Positions 19,640 through 28,377 of a stretch of DNA of 64,000 nt are shown here, piece after piece. The position numbers and the translations under genes were made by a program. The notes under the pieces were generated by a model. The model had not been told where the DNA came from. It ran no database searches and worked only from the letters and a program-made list of their open reading frames with translations. Source of the stretch: Lactobacillus kullabergensis (GTDB taxonomy: Bacteria; Bacillota; Bacilli; Lactobacillales; Lactobacillaceae); the NCBI RefSeq assembly GCF_000967195.1, contig NZ_KQ033871.1, forward strand, positions 1,175,828 to 1,239,827, given 5' to 3'. The first letter of the stretch is position 1. Each line of letters starts with the position of its first letter.

Positions 19640-19752
19640 GCCATACTCCCTTAATAAAAGCTATTGTATTTAGTTTGCACTAAAATGAAAATATTTTCAA
19701 GTTATGACATTTTAATAAATCAAAATTCTCCTAAAAAATTTTAATTAAATAC

Positions 19753-19803
19753 TTGTTTTTTGGAACAAATGTTCTTATAATATTATTTGTCAAACAAATG
19801 TTC
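19753..19803 (+). promoter_or_regulatory. Sigma-A promoter with two LexA/DinR-type boxes
   Basis: -35 TTGTTT (19753-19758), 17-nt spacer, perfect -10 TATAAT (19776-19781). The spacer contains GAAC-AAAT-GTTC (19763-19774), a full match to the core of the Gram-positive SOS box. A second copy with one changed base, AAAC-AAAT-GTTC (19792-19803), lies just after the expected start of transcription. The centres are 29 bp apart. LexA bound at either site should block the polymerase. Confidence 0.8.
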
Positions 19804-19824
19804 GGTTAACTCTAAAGGGGTGGT

Positions 19825-20103
19825 TTGATGAAAAACTCTCTTAAGAAAATTTATCACTATTTCTTCGATTATGATGAAGATAAATTAAGTATTTACAGCC
19901 AATATTACTATGAAATATTAACTGATCTTAATAGTGCCCTACTTCACCGCTCCTATATATTGGTAAGTTATCAGGATGGAACGAGTGAAATCGGACAAAT
20001 CATAAAACGTATTTCTGCAGGTCGTTTTATTTTGCGTTTAGAAAATAAAAAACTAATTAAAATAGTTGATATTGATACCATTTTTAGAGTCGATTTTGCC
20101 TAA
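19825..20103 (+). CDS. Small YolD-like protein, probably SOS-induced
   Basis: A 92-aa protein of unknown function. The N-terminal third is rich in Tyr/Phe and acidic (YHYFFDYDEDKLSIYSQYYY). The C-terminal part (VSYQDGTSEIGQIIKRI, then FILRLENKKLIKIVDIDTI) looks like the short beta domain ending YolD-type proteins, which in Firmicutes often accompany Y-family polymerases. No polymerase gene is adjacent. AAAGGGG lies about 8 nt before the ATG. The promoter carries two LexA-type boxes and a strong terminator follows, so it is a stand-alone DNA-damage transcript. The family match is tentative; the regulation is better supported than the function. Confidence 0.7.
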   Translation: MMKNSLKKIYHYFFDYDEDKLSIYSQYYYEILTDLNSALLHRSYILVSYQDGTSEIGQIIKRISAGRFILRLENKKLIKIVDIDTIFRVDFA

Positions 20104-20124
20104 TTAGTCTCATAAAAACGCATT

Positions 20125-20155
20125 GCCAAGAATCATTATGATTCTTGGCTTTTTA
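20125..20155 (+). terminator. Intrinsic terminator of the SOS-box gene
   Basis: Perfect 11-bp stem GCCAAGAATCA/TGATTCTTGGC, 3-nt loop, then TTTTT. It overlaps the last codons of the convergent GNAT gene. Confidence 0.92.
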
Positions 20156-21020
20156 AATACAATGTTTCGCTTAATATTTTGAAGCCAGCTTTTTCATAAA
20201 TGTGAATTGCCGCTTTATTGTCAACATCAGCATTCAGAGCAAAAACTTTGCTACCTTCTTTTTGCAAAATTACCATCATCTTTTTGATGAAAAAAGTACC
20301 AAAGCCTTTTCCGCGAAATGGCTTGTCAATAAACAATCCGAAGAAATAATCCTCATTTTCACCATGATCCACAGCACAATAGCCGAGAACTTCATTACCT
20401 TTTAATAAGATAAAGCTTTTGGTATCTTTATCCAACAGGGAATTTTTAATGTATTTAGTAGATGTGGCAATGGCATCTCCAAAAGCATTACTGTGTGCTG
20501 CAGCAACCTGATCAACATAGTTCATTGTTAAAGGCTTAACTACTAAAACTTGGTTTAATTTGTCATTCTTTTCAATTAGTGCTGGTTCTACAGTTCGCAT
20601 ATAATAATCTGAATCTTCTGGAACAACTTTTAAACTCATATTTTTCAAAAAACTTGGATTTTTTTCTAAAAAGACTTTCTCTGTCACAAATTCCCATTTG
20701 TGATAACCATACTGCACCATAATTCTTTTCGCATGCTCAAACATTCTTGTAGCAATCCCTTGTCTGCGAAATTCAGGATCAACTTCTAAGTTGACTTCCA
20801 CCTCTTCTTCAGGTCCTTCATCTGCATATAGCATAGTTAATCCAACTAACTTATTTTCATCATAAGCCAAAATAAAAGTTGGCATATCTTGAAAATAATT
20901 AAATTGATTGCTCAAATAAAAATCTGAATATGTTCTATCAGCTTTTTGGACTCTTTCTGTTAATTCATTCGCCTGCCTTTGTTCTTTGTCACTTAAATTT
21001 ACTTTTTCAACGATTATCAT
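20136..21020 (-). CDS. Tandem GNAT-family N-acetyltransferase
   Basis: 294 aa with two acetyltransferase domains. The first, about residues 1-150, carries the acetyl-CoA loop RRQGIATRMFEHA. The second, about 155-294, carries FRGKGFGTFFIKKM and the strand NADVDNKAAIHIYEKAGF. The substrate is unknown. The ATG overlaps the recN stop by 4 nt, so translation is coupled to recN. It ends the efp...recN block and its 3' end is shared with the opposing terminator. Confidence 0.85.
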   Translation of the reverse strand: MIIVEKVNLSDKEQRQANELTERVQKADRTYSDFYLSNQFNYFQDMPTFILAYDENKLVGLTMLYADEGPEEEVEVNLEVDPEFRRQGIATRMFEHAKRIMVQYGYHKWEFVTEKVFLEKNPSFLKNMSLKVVPEDSDYYMRTVEPALIEKNDKLNQVLVVKPLTMNYVDQVAAAHSNAFGDAIATSTKYIKNSLLDKDTKSFILLKGNEVLGYCAVDHGENEDYFFGLFIDKPFRGKGFGTFFIKKMMVILQKEGSKVFALNADVDNKAAIHIYEKAGFKILSETLYLKSQES

Positions 21021-22705
21021 TTCTTCTTCCTTTTAAAACTTTTCATTAGGTCCTTGGCATTTTGTTTAGCTGCTTGTGTTACATTACTACCTGCCATCAT
21101 TTCGGCAATTGCAGTTACAGTTTCTTCTTGAGTTAAGGGACCTATTTGTGTGTATGTAGCACCATCTTCAACTTTTTTGGCAACTAGGTATTTTTGATCA
21201 CTGGCTGCAGCAACCTGTGGTGAGTGTGTTATAGCAATTACTTGCTTGTTTTCTCCAATTGAGTGCAATTTTTGACCTATTGCCGCGGAAACGCGACCAG
21301 AAACGCCAGTATCAATTTCATCAAAAATCATTGTGCCCACCGGTTCAACTTTGCTAAAGATTGCTTTCAATGCCAGTATCAGCCGTGACTGTTCACCGCC
21401 AGATACGATCTTGACCAGAGGCATTAGTTCTTCGCCGGGATTTGGTGCTATTAAGAAGACAATATTATCAGTGCCTTTATTACTAAAAGTTTTTGTTGTC
21501 GAAAAATCAATCCTAAAACGAGCTTTTGCCATATATAAATCCGCTAATTCCTGTTTGATTTTACTTTCAAGTGTTGCGGCTACTTTTTTCCTCGTCTCAT
21601 GAAGATTTTGCGCTTCAGTTTTGAGTTTTTCTTCCAGAATATTAAGCTGCTTTTGCAACTTTTCTTCATCAAGTCCCCCTGTTTCATATTGACTCAATTC
21701 TTTTTGAATTTTGGCATAAAAGGCAAAAACATCTTCTAATGAAGGACCATATTTTTTCTTCAATGAATTAAGCAAATCTAACCTGTTTAAAACGTACTGA
21801 AATCTTTCCTCATCAAAGTCCATTTCATCGAGTACATTTGATAATTCGCTTCGTGCGTCACTTAATGCAAAAACTCCATCATCTATAGTTTTAGCAATAT
21901 CTTTGAATTTAGCACCATATTCTGTTAATTCATTTGCTGCACTTTGGGCATTACCCAGTAAAGTTTCAATGCCATGGTCTTCATCGTCATATAATTGCAT
22001 TAAATAGTTAGCTGTATCGACAATTTTTTGATAATTATTTAGTTCGTTATATTCTTCTTCTAGCTGATCGTCTTCATGAGGATCTTGCAGATCAGCTTTG
22101 GACAATTCATCATTCTGAAAAGATAATATATCTTGTTTTTGAGCCAGTTCCTGGGCATCTTTATGCAAATGATTAATTTGAGAAGTTAATTTTTGCCATT
22201 TTTTAAAATTATTCTGATAAAGATGAAGTTCCTCTTTAAATACTGCAGGAGCATAATTATCGACCAGATCAATTTGTCGATCTTGATCCATCAATATTTG
22301 TTGATCATTTTGACCATGAATATCAACCAGAAAATTACCTAATTCTTTTAATACATTAATTGTAGTTAATTGTCCATTTATGCGAACAATATTTCTTCCC
22401 TTAGCAGCTATTTCCCGGCTGATGATTAATTGCTTATCTGCATCAGGTATACCGTACTTATCACAAATTGCAGCAATTTTTTTAGATTCATGATCAATAT
22501 CAAACAAGCCGGTAATAACAGCTTTTTTTTCACCGCTACGGATCATTTCTTTTTGACTGCGACTTCCCATTAATAATGAAACTGCATCGATAATAATTGA
22601 TTTACCCGCACCAGTTTCACCTATTAGCACAGTCATATTTTCTTGAAAGCGAACCTTCAATGCTTTAATAATTGCAAAATTTTTAATATCCAGTTCAACT
22701 AACAT
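21017..22705 (-). CDS. recN: DNA repair protein RecN
   Basis: SMC-like ATPase acting early at double-strand breaks. The 562-aa length is typical. Walker A GETGAGKSIIIDA lies near residue 30. A long coiled-coil-forming middle follows. The ABC signature (VSGGEQSRLILALKAIF) and Walker B (IFDEIDTGVSGR) are in the C-terminal third. It lies 9 nt after tlyA. In many Firmicutes argR/ahrC sits between tlyA and recN; here it is absent. No LexA-type box was seen immediately upstream. Confidence 0.97.
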   Translation of the reverse strand: MLVELDIKNFAIIKALKVRFQENMTVLIGETGAGKSIIIDAVSLLMGSRSQKEMIRSGEKKAVITGLFDIDHESKKIAAICDKYGIPDADKQLIISREIAAKGRNIVRINGQLTTINVLKELGNFLVDIHGQNDQQILMDQDRQIDLVDNYAPAVFKEELHLYQNNFKKWQKLTSQINHLHKDAQELAQKQDILSFQNDELSKADLQDPHEDDQLEEEYNELNNYQKIVDTANYLMQLYDDEDHGIETLLGNAQSAANELTEYGAKFKDIAKTIDDGVFALSDARSELSNVLDEMDFDEERFQYVLNRLDLLNSLKKKYGPSLEDVFAFYAKIQKELSQYETGGLDEEKLQKQLNILEEKLKTEAQNLHETRKKVAATLESKIKQELADLYMAKARFRIDFSTTKTFSNKGTDNIVFLIAPNPGEELMPLVKIVSGGEQSRLILALKAIFSKVEPVGTMIFDEIDTGVSGRVSAAIGQKLHSIGENKQVIAITHSPQVAAASDQKYLVAKKVEDGATYTQIGPLTQEETVTAIAEMMAGSNVTQAAKQNAKDLMKSFKRKKK

Positions 22706-22714
22706 TTTTTTCTC

Positions 22715-23527
22715 CTAAAGATTGGCAACAGCCTGAGTAACTATATCTTCTGGGTTCCCAGACCATATTAATTTACCACCATCTTTTTCGTCTTTTTGTA
22801 GATGTATCAAAAACTCAATATTGCCTTTACCACCTTTTATTGGTGAATAATCAAGGCTGAGCACGTTAAAGCCATTAGCCCTTGCCTGATCAATGGTATG
22901 TCTGATAACGGCACAATGGACATCATGATCATGTACTATGCCATGTTTACCGACATGTTCTGGACCAGCTTCAAATTGAGGCTTTATCAGACAAACAGCT
23001 TCACATTTATCTTTTAGAATCTGAAACATTGGCGGCATAATTAAATCTAAAGAAATAAAGGAAACATCAGTCATTGCAAAATCAGGTTGACCATGAGTAA
23101 AATCTTCAGGCTTACTGTAACGAAAATTTTGCTTCTCCATTACTATAACGCGCGGATCATCACGCAATTGCCAAGCAAGTTGATTGTATCCTACATCGAG
23201 GGCATAAACCATCTTAGCCTTATTTTGTAAAGCGACATCAGTAAATCCCCCAGTAGAAGCACCGATGTCTAGGCAAATTTTATTGGTCAAGTCAATTTGA
23301 AAAGATCTTAAGGCCTTAGCCAGTTTAAAACCACCCCTTGAGACATACTTTTTATCCGATTTTTTTACAAAAAACTTTTCATCAACCGGTAAGTTAGTAC
23401 CACTTTTATCAATTCTCTGATGATTATGATCTGATACTAACCCTGCCATGATCGCCCGTTGAGCCTGAGTTCGAGAATGAAACATGCCTCGTCTGACTAA
23501 TAATACATCCGCTCTTTCTTTGACCAT
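22715..23527 (-). CDS. tlyA: TlyA family rRNA 2'-O-methyltransferase
   Basis: Predicted ribose methyltransferase of rRNA, historically called hemolysin A. The 270 aa have an N-terminal S4 RNA-binding domain (RADVLLVRRGMFHSRTQAQ) and a C-terminal FtsJ-type Rossmann fold. The SAM motif is CLDIGASTGGFTDVAL, followed by the conserved MTDVSFISLDLIMP. It directly abuts ispA with no gap. The order xseA-xseB-ispA-tlyA-recN is conserved in Firmicutes. Confidence 0.94.
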   Translation of the reverse strand: MVKERADVLLVRRGMFHSRTQAQRAIMAGLVSDHNHQRIDKSGTNLPVDEKFFVKKSDKKYVSRGGFKLAKALRSFQIDLTNKICLDIGASTGGFTDVALQNKAKMVYALDVGYNQLAWQLRDDPRVIVMEKQNFRYSKPEDFTHGQPDFAMTDVSFISLDLIMPPMFQILKDKCEAVCLIKPQFEAGPEHVGKHGIVHDHDVHCAVIRHTIDQARANGFNVLSLDYSPIKGGKGNIEFLIHLQKDEKDGGKLIWSGNPEDIVTQAVANL

Positions 23528-24394
23528 TTACAATACCTTTTTATATAAATCAAGAAATCCAGCTAAAACATTCGCATCAACAGATTTTAAGCATTTTTGA
23601 GCATCAATCATTAAGTCAGTCAGCTCTTTACGACTTCTTGAAATACCAAGCAAAGTCAAGGTATTATTTTTGCCGCTTTCTAAATCTTTATGAGTTTTTT
23701 TACCCGCCTCTGCAGAAGTTTCAACCACATCTACTAAATCATCATAAATTTGATATGATCTTCCAAAATCTTCAGCAAACTGAATTAGCGTCTTTTTTTG
23801 AGAAGAATTAGCATCACCATATTCAACTGCCATTGCAACACACGCTTTAATTAAGCAACCTGTTTTTAACCATTCCATTTTATTAATAAATGCAGAATTG
23901 TTTGCGACACTATCATTATTAGTAGAATCAATATCTAAATATTGTCCACCAACCATGCCGTTAGGACCAACAGCTTGGGTAATTATTTTAACTAATTTGA
24001 CTGAATTACTGCCATCAGAAATCCATTCAATACCCATTGGTAATAAAGCATCTCCAGCAAGAATGGCTTCAGCCTCACCCCATTTTTTGTGACTTGTTAA
24101 TTTTCCTCTCCGATAATCGTCATTATCCATAGCCGGCAGGTCATCATGAATTAACGAATAAGTGTGAATCAGCTCAATTCCACTTGCAATCCTGACTTCT
24201 TCCTCATTTATTTTTACTTTTAGTGCGTCAAGCGTTGCCAAAAAAAGTAAGGGACGTAACCTTTTGCCTCCAGCCATTACTGAATAGGACATAATCTGAC
24301 TTATTTTCTTGTCAGAAACTTCGCTTGTTAAATGCCCTTTTAAGTAATCATCTACTATCGGAGTCCATTTTTCTTTAAATTCTTTAAAATTCAT
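23528..24394 (-). CDS. ispA: Polyprenyl (farnesyl/geranylgeranyl) diphosphate synthase
   Basis: Condenses isopentenyl diphosphate with allylic diphosphates to make short prenyl chains for undecaprenyl phosphate. The 288-aa length is normal. The first Asp-rich motif is LIHDDLPAMDNDDYRRG near residue 80-95, the second YQIYDDLVDV near 215. The GGKRLRP motif binds diphosphate. It is 12 nt downstream of xseB and abuts tlyA. Confidence 0.94.
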   Translation of the reverse strand: MNFKEFKEKWTPIVDDYLKGHLTSEVSDKKISQIMSYSVMAGGKRLRPLLFLATLDALKVKINEEEVRIASGIELIHTYSLIHDDLPAMDNDDYRRGKLTSHKKWGEAEAILAGDALLPMGIEWISDGSNSVKLVKIITQAVGPNGMVGGQYLDIDSTNNDSVANNSAFINKMEWLKTGCLIKACVAMAVEYGDANSSQKKTLIQFAEDFGRSYQIYDDLVDVVETSAEAGKKTHKDLESGKNNTLTLLGISRSRKELTDLMIDAQKCLKSVDANVLAGFLDLYKKVL

Positions 24395-24406
24395 TTCAAA
24401 TCTTCT

Positions 24407-24649
24407 CTACTTTTCTGGGGCAGCAGCATCATTAGGATCAAGCTTATGTTCTGTTCCATCACTATCAATTAACTTAGCTACTGTTTCTTCGGCTTCAGTT
24501 AATTTTTTATTTAAATTACGACTTAATTTTACTCCAGTTTGAAATTGTTCAAGAGCGTCTTCTAGAGGAATATCCCCATTTTCCAAGTTATTAACAATTG
24601 TTTGTAATTCAGTCAATTCCTCTTCAAAATTATTTTTCTTGGTTGCCAT
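24407..24649 (-). CDS. xseB: Exodeoxyribonuclease VII small subunit
   Basis: 80-aa helical subunit that binds XseA in large excess. The core motif (LENGDIPLEDALEQFQTGVKL) is clear. It is followed by an acidic tail. The ATG lies inside the xseA 3' end, overlapping by 20 nt, so the two are translationally coupled. Confidence 0.95.
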   Translation of the reverse strand: MATKKNNFEEELTELQTIVNNLENGDIPLEDALEQFQTGVKLSRNLNKKLTEAEETVAKLIDSDGTEHKLDPNDAAAPEK

Positions 24650-25997
24650 TTTTTTCTCTCCTTATTGAACTGATAACTGCTGTTGCTAAACCATCTTGAA
24701 ATTTGATGCTGATTTCATCTTTAACCGCAATTTGACTTACAGAATTGACCATTTTATTCTTCTGGTCTTTAACATACGCATATCCTCTTCGTAAAATTCT
24801 GTCGGGATCATAATCGTTAAGTTGTTGTTCTGTTTGGCCAAAAACATTACGTTTTGCCTGTAAAAAATGTTCTGTATTAGCAACTAACCTCTGGTCATAA
24901 AAATCTGTTTGCTGCAAAAAAGACTTGATTTTTTTATTAGGGCTGACTGTAACAAGACTTTGTTTTGCCAACTGGTAATTATGCCGTTTGCGTTCCAGCT
25001 GCCGCACCATATCATTATGAAGTCTGTCTCGCAAAAGATCTAAAGTTTGTGCTTGCTCATCATAAAGTCTTGCGGGCTCTCTCATGATAACTGAATTATC
25101 GATACGGTTTAAAACATCACGGCGGGCTCTAATAATGTTTTGCATACTGGAAACCAGACTATTTTGCATTTGGCGAATATTTATCAATTCATCTGGTAAG
25201 TTCGGAGTAGCATATTCGGCTGCAGCGGTTGGAGTCGCTGCTCTTACGTCAGCAACTAAATCACATAGTGTAGTGTCAGTTTCGTGGCCGACAGAGGAAA
25301 TAACCGGCATTTTCATATCAAATACTTGTCGTACTACGCTTTCCTCATTAAAAGGCCATAAATCTTCAAGCGATCCACCACCTCTACCAATGATCATAAC
25401 GTCATATTTGTCTTTAAACTGAGCTATTTGCTTCATTGACGCTATTAATGAATCAGCAGCAGAGCCTCCCTGAACTTGAGCAGGAAACAAATCTACTTCT
25501 GCATGAGGAAATCTCCTATTAACAGTTACTAAAATATCATGGATTACTGCACCAGAAGCACTTGTTACAACAGCAATGTAATCTGGATAATGGGGAAGTG
25601 GTTTTTTAAATCTCTGATCAAAAAGCCCCTCACTAGCCAGCTTTTTTTGCAGTTGCTGTAATTGTTCATATAATGCCCCTAATCCTGCAGGCTCCATAGA
25701 TTCGGCATAAAATTGGTAAGAGCCTTGTGGCCCATATACGCTAACGTAGCCAGTTACATATACTTTCATGCCTTCTTCAGGCTTAAATTTCACTTTATCA
25801 AAATATGACCGAAACATGACAACATTTATCTTCGATTTTTCATCTTTTAGCGAAAAATACTGATGTGAATTACGCCGATAACGAAAATTAGACAATTCAC
25901 CTTGAAGAAAAACTTTATGTAAATAAGGATCGTTTTTAAATTTTTGGGTTATATAGTAATTTAAATCCGAAACTGTTAGGTACTTACTACTTTCCAT
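24630..25997 (-). CDS. xseA: Exodeoxyribonuclease VII large subunit
   Basis: Catalytic subunit of the single-strand exonuclease. The 455-aa length is typical. An N-terminal OB fold (residues about 1-100; VFLQGELSNFRYRRNSHQYFSLKD region) is followed by the catalytic domain with GRGGGSLEDLWPFNEE and SVGHETDTTLCDLVADVRAATP. A coiled-coil region and a short C-terminal segment follow. It overlaps folD by 11 nt and xseB by 20 nt. Confidence 0.97.
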   Translation of the reverse strand: MESSKYLTVSDLNYYITQKFKNDPYLHKVFLQGELSNFRYRRNSHQYFSLKDEKSKINVVMFRSYFDKVKFKPEEGMKVYVTGYVSVYGPQGSYQFYAESMEPAGLGALYEQLQQLQKKLASEGLFDQRFKKPLPHYPDYIAVVTSASGAVIHDILVTVNRRFPHAEVDLFPAQVQGGSAADSLIASMKQIAQFKDKYDVMIIGRGGGSLEDLWPFNEESVVRQVFDMKMPVISSVGHETDTTLCDLVADVRAATPTAAAEYATPNLPDELINIRQMQNSLVSSMQNIIRARRDVLNRIDNSVIMREPARLYDEQAQTLDLLRDRLHNDMVRQLERKRHNYQLAKQSLVTVSPNKKIKSFLQQTDFYDQRLVANTEHFLQAKRNVFGQTEQQLNDYDPDRILRRGYAYVKDQKNKMVNSVSQIAVKDEISIKFQDGLATAVISSIRREKNGNQEK

Positions 25998-26835
25998 TAT
26001 TTCTCCTCGTCAACTGAATAACTTGCTCCATAAGAGACTCAACCGTAAGAGGACCAATTCCACCTGGAACTGGAGTTATGAAACTCGCAATTGGAGCAAC
26101 ATGCTCAAAATCAACGTCTCCAACTATTTTGCCATTAAATCGACTTATCCCTACATCTATAATAACTGCATTTTTCTTAATCATATCAGCAGTTACTAAA
26201 TTATGTTCTCCTGTTGCTGAAACCAAGATATCTGCTTTTTTGGTATACTCGGTCAAATTCTTTGTTTTTAAATGCAATATTGAAACAGTCGCATCTTTTT
26301 CAAGCAATAATGCAGCTAAAGGTTTCCCCACAATGCTGCTTCTACCTATAATAACTGCATTTTTTCCTTTTAAATTAATATGATAGTAATCTAATAAAGC
26401 CAAAATACCGTGTGCAGTTGCGGGTTCAACAAAATGATCTCCTTGCCACAAGCGACCTACATTTGCTGGAGTAAGACAATCAACATCCTTATCTGGGTCA
26501 ATAGCAGCTAGAGCTTCATTTAAAATGATTTGTTTCGGTACTGGCAACTGAATCATAATACCATTGACATCCTTTTCATTATTTAGGCGATCAATTAACT
26601 CTAATAAATTTTTTTGTGTCACATTAGACGGTAATTGAAATAATTTTTGCTTAATACCAATTTGATCTGCTCTTCTTTTTTTGGTTTTTAAGTAGATTTT
26701 GCTACTTGGATCATTACCAATATTAATTACGCAAAATTGAGGTTGTATGCCTGCCTTCTTCAAATTTAAAACTTGTTTTTGAAGAACGTTAGCGCGAATA
26801 TTAGCTAAATGCTTACCGTCTAAAAGTTGACCCAT
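25987..26835 (-). CDS. folD: Bifunctional methylenetetrahydrofolate dehydrogenase/cyclohydrolase
   Basis: Interconverts methylene-, methenyl- and 10-formyl-tetrahydrofolate, feeding purine synthesis and Fmt. The 282-aa length is typical. The signatures are KIYLKTKKRRADQIGI (with the catalytic Lys), the NADP-binding GRSSIVGKPLAALL and the C-terminal PVPGGIGPLTVESLMEQ. A hairpin terminator separates it from nusB upstream, so it may have limited read-through expression. Confidence 0.97.
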   Translation of the reverse strand: MGQLLDGKHLANIRANVLQKQVLNLKKAGIQPQFCVINIGNDPSSKIYLKTKKRRADQIGIKQKLFQLPSNVTQKNLLELIDRLNNEKDVNGIMIQLPVPKQIILNEALAAIDPDKDVDCLTPANVGRLWQGDHFVEPATAHGILALLDYYHINLKGKNAVIIGRSSIVGKPLAALLLEKDATVSILHLKTKNLTEYTKKADILVSATGEHNLVTADMIKKNAVIIDVGISRFNGKIVGDVDFEHVAPIASFITPVPGGIGPLTVESLMEQVIQLTRRNNGK

Positions 26836-26850
26836 TTTTATTCCCTTTTT

Positions 26851-26880
26851 AAAAAAATAGTCGGCATAAAGCCGACTATA
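26851..26880 (-). terminator. Intrinsic terminator between nusB and folD
   Basis: Perfect 9-bp stem ATAGTCGGC/GCCGACTAT with a 5-nt loop, followed on the minus strand by seven T. It lies just after the nusB stop and about 20 nt before folD. Confidence 0.88.
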
Positions 26881-26888
26881 AGTTATTT

Positions 26889-27281
26889 TTAGATAAAATT
26901 TGCCAGCATACCATTAACAAATGGCTTATCTTTAGGATCAGCAAACTCATCACATAAGTTCAAAGCTTCATTTACCGCAGCTTTTGGCTCAATTTCTTTA
27001 CTGTATTTAATTTCATACAAAGCAACTTCCAAAATGGCCAACGAAATTTGATTAATACGATTAATTCGCCAGTTCTTTTTCAAATAGCTGGCAAGTTCAC
27101 CCTTTAATTCATCCCGTTTTTCTATAACACCCTCAATTAATTCTTTTGAATAGGCAGAAAGTACTTTTAAATCAAGCATTGCGACAGTTTTAGCTTCAAC
27201 TTCATTAGCCGTATATTTTAAGTCCTGATTAGACAAATAAACGGCTTGCATTGCGACTCTACGACTCTCGTGTTGATTCAT
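26889..27281 (-). CDS. nusB: Transcription antitermination factor NusB
   Basis: All-helical RNA-binding factor that, with NusE/S10, prevents premature termination in rRNA operons. The 130-aa start at ATG 27281 is chosen (MNQHESRRVAMQAVY) because AAGGG lies about 5 nt ahead. The ATG five codons upstream lacks an SD. The C-terminal motif (PKAAVNEALNLCDEFADPKDKPFVNGML) is characteristic in pattern. It overlaps the Asp23 gene by 23 nt. Confidence 0.95.
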   Translation of the reverse strand: MNQHESRRVAMQAVYLSNQDLKYTANEVEAKTVAMLDLKVLSAYSKELIEGVIEKRDELKGELASYLKKNWRINRINQISLAILEVALYEIKYSKEIEPKAAVNEALNLCDEFADPKDKPFVNGMLANFI

Positions 27282-27717
27282 TTTTACCCTTTTCATCTAT
27301 ATCGGAAAATAGCTGAGAGGTTCCGCTACCATCTTCATTATCATCGTCTGGAAATTCAAGTCCGGTAACATGCACGTTAATTTCACTAAGAGTTAAATCG
27401 GTCATCTGTAAAACCTGTTGCTTTAAAGTCTTTTGCAAATCCATTGCTATTTCAGGCACATTTTTACCAGCTTCAATACTGACATAAACATCGGCAATCA
27501 AGTTATGTTCATCATCAATATTAACAGACACGCCTCTGCCACGATCTTCTCTTCCTAAAACGCGGTTAATTCCGGATTTGACGTCACCGTGCATTTCGGC
27601 AACTCCATCTACTTTTTCGGCAGCGATGCCCATAATAACTTCAAGAACACTAGGATCAATTTCAATTTCTTCGCCGTTATTTTGATCATCTAAGACAATT
27701 TTTGAACTATCTGCCAT
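27259..27717 (-). CDS. Asp23/Gls24 family protein (YqhY-like)
   Basis: 152-aa second Asp23 paralogue. The conserved core (LEVIMGIAAEKVDGVAEM; NLIADVYVSIEAGKNVPEIA) is followed by an acidic, Ser-rich tail (PDDDNEDGSG). In Firmicutes YqhY lies beside the acetyl-CoA carboxylase genes accBC and nusB. Here accBC are missing from between efp and this gene, but nusB is kept. The function is uncertain; a link to fatty-acid synthesis control has been proposed for the family. Confidence 0.88.
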   Translation of the reverse strand: MADSSKIVLDDQNNGEEIEIDPSVLEVIMGIAAEKVDGVAEMHGDVKSGINRVLGREDRGRGVSVNIDDEHNLIADVYVSIEAGKNVPEIAMDLQKTLKQQVLQMTDLTLSEINVHVTGLEFPDDDNEDGSGTSQLFSDIDEKGKNESTRES

Positions 27718-27735
27718 TTTTTTTACCTCGAAAAT

Positions 27736-28305
27736 TTATTTATTTGCGCGAGATACGTATGTACCATCGACAGTATTAATTACTAAAACGTCTCCTTCAT
27801 TAATAAAGAAAGGTACGTTTACTACTAGACCCGTTTCCATAGTTGCAGGCTTTCCACCACCTGATGAAGTATCACCTTTAATATTAGGCTCAGTTTTGGC
27901 AACCGTCAATTCAACAGTATTCGGCAACTGAATTCCTAAGGTTTTGCCATCATGCATAATTACACTTACATTCATATTTTCCTTTAAAAACTTGGCTTCA
28001 TCTTTTACTTGTTCATTAGGAATTGCCAACTGATCATAAGTGTTAGTGTCCATAAAAACGTAACTGGCGCCATCATTATATAGGTACTGCATAGATTTTG
28101 TTTCTATTTCTGCAGTTTCAACTTTTGCAGTAGAGCGGAAAGTATACTCCTGTACAGCACCTGTGTTCAAACTCTTTAGCTTTGAGCGAACAAATGCACT
28201 ACCCTTACCTGGTTTAACATGTTGAAATTCAACTATACGCCATAAGTCATTATTATACTTGATAGTCAAACCATTTTTAAATTCATTTACTGAAATCATT
28301 GTCAT
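27736..28305 (-). CDS. efp: Elongation factor P
   Basis: Rescues ribosomes stalled at polyproline. The 189 aa form three beta-barrel domains. The tip loop reads [11 protein letters not shown], with a lysine in the position that is post-translationally modified in many species. The ATG at 28305 has GAGG about 8 nt ahead; the ATG two codons later is spaced less well. It is the first gene of the block that continues to recN and GNAT, preceded by an AT-rich 72-nt promoter gap. Confidence 0.97.
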   Translation of the reverse strand: MTMISVNEFKNGLTIKYNNDLWRIVEFQHVKPGKGSAFVRSKLKSLNTGAVQEYTFRSTAKVETAEIETKSMQYLYNDGASYVFMDTNTYDQLAIPNEQVKDEAKFLKENMNVSVIMHDGKTLGIQLPNTVELTVAKTEPNIKGDTSSGGGKPATMETGLVVNVPFFINEGDVLVINTVDGTYVSRANK

Positions 28306-28377
28306 ATTGAGTACCTCATCTCCATAATATTATCTTACCAATTAGTAAGCGATTTTACTATAATTATTATTTATCTT

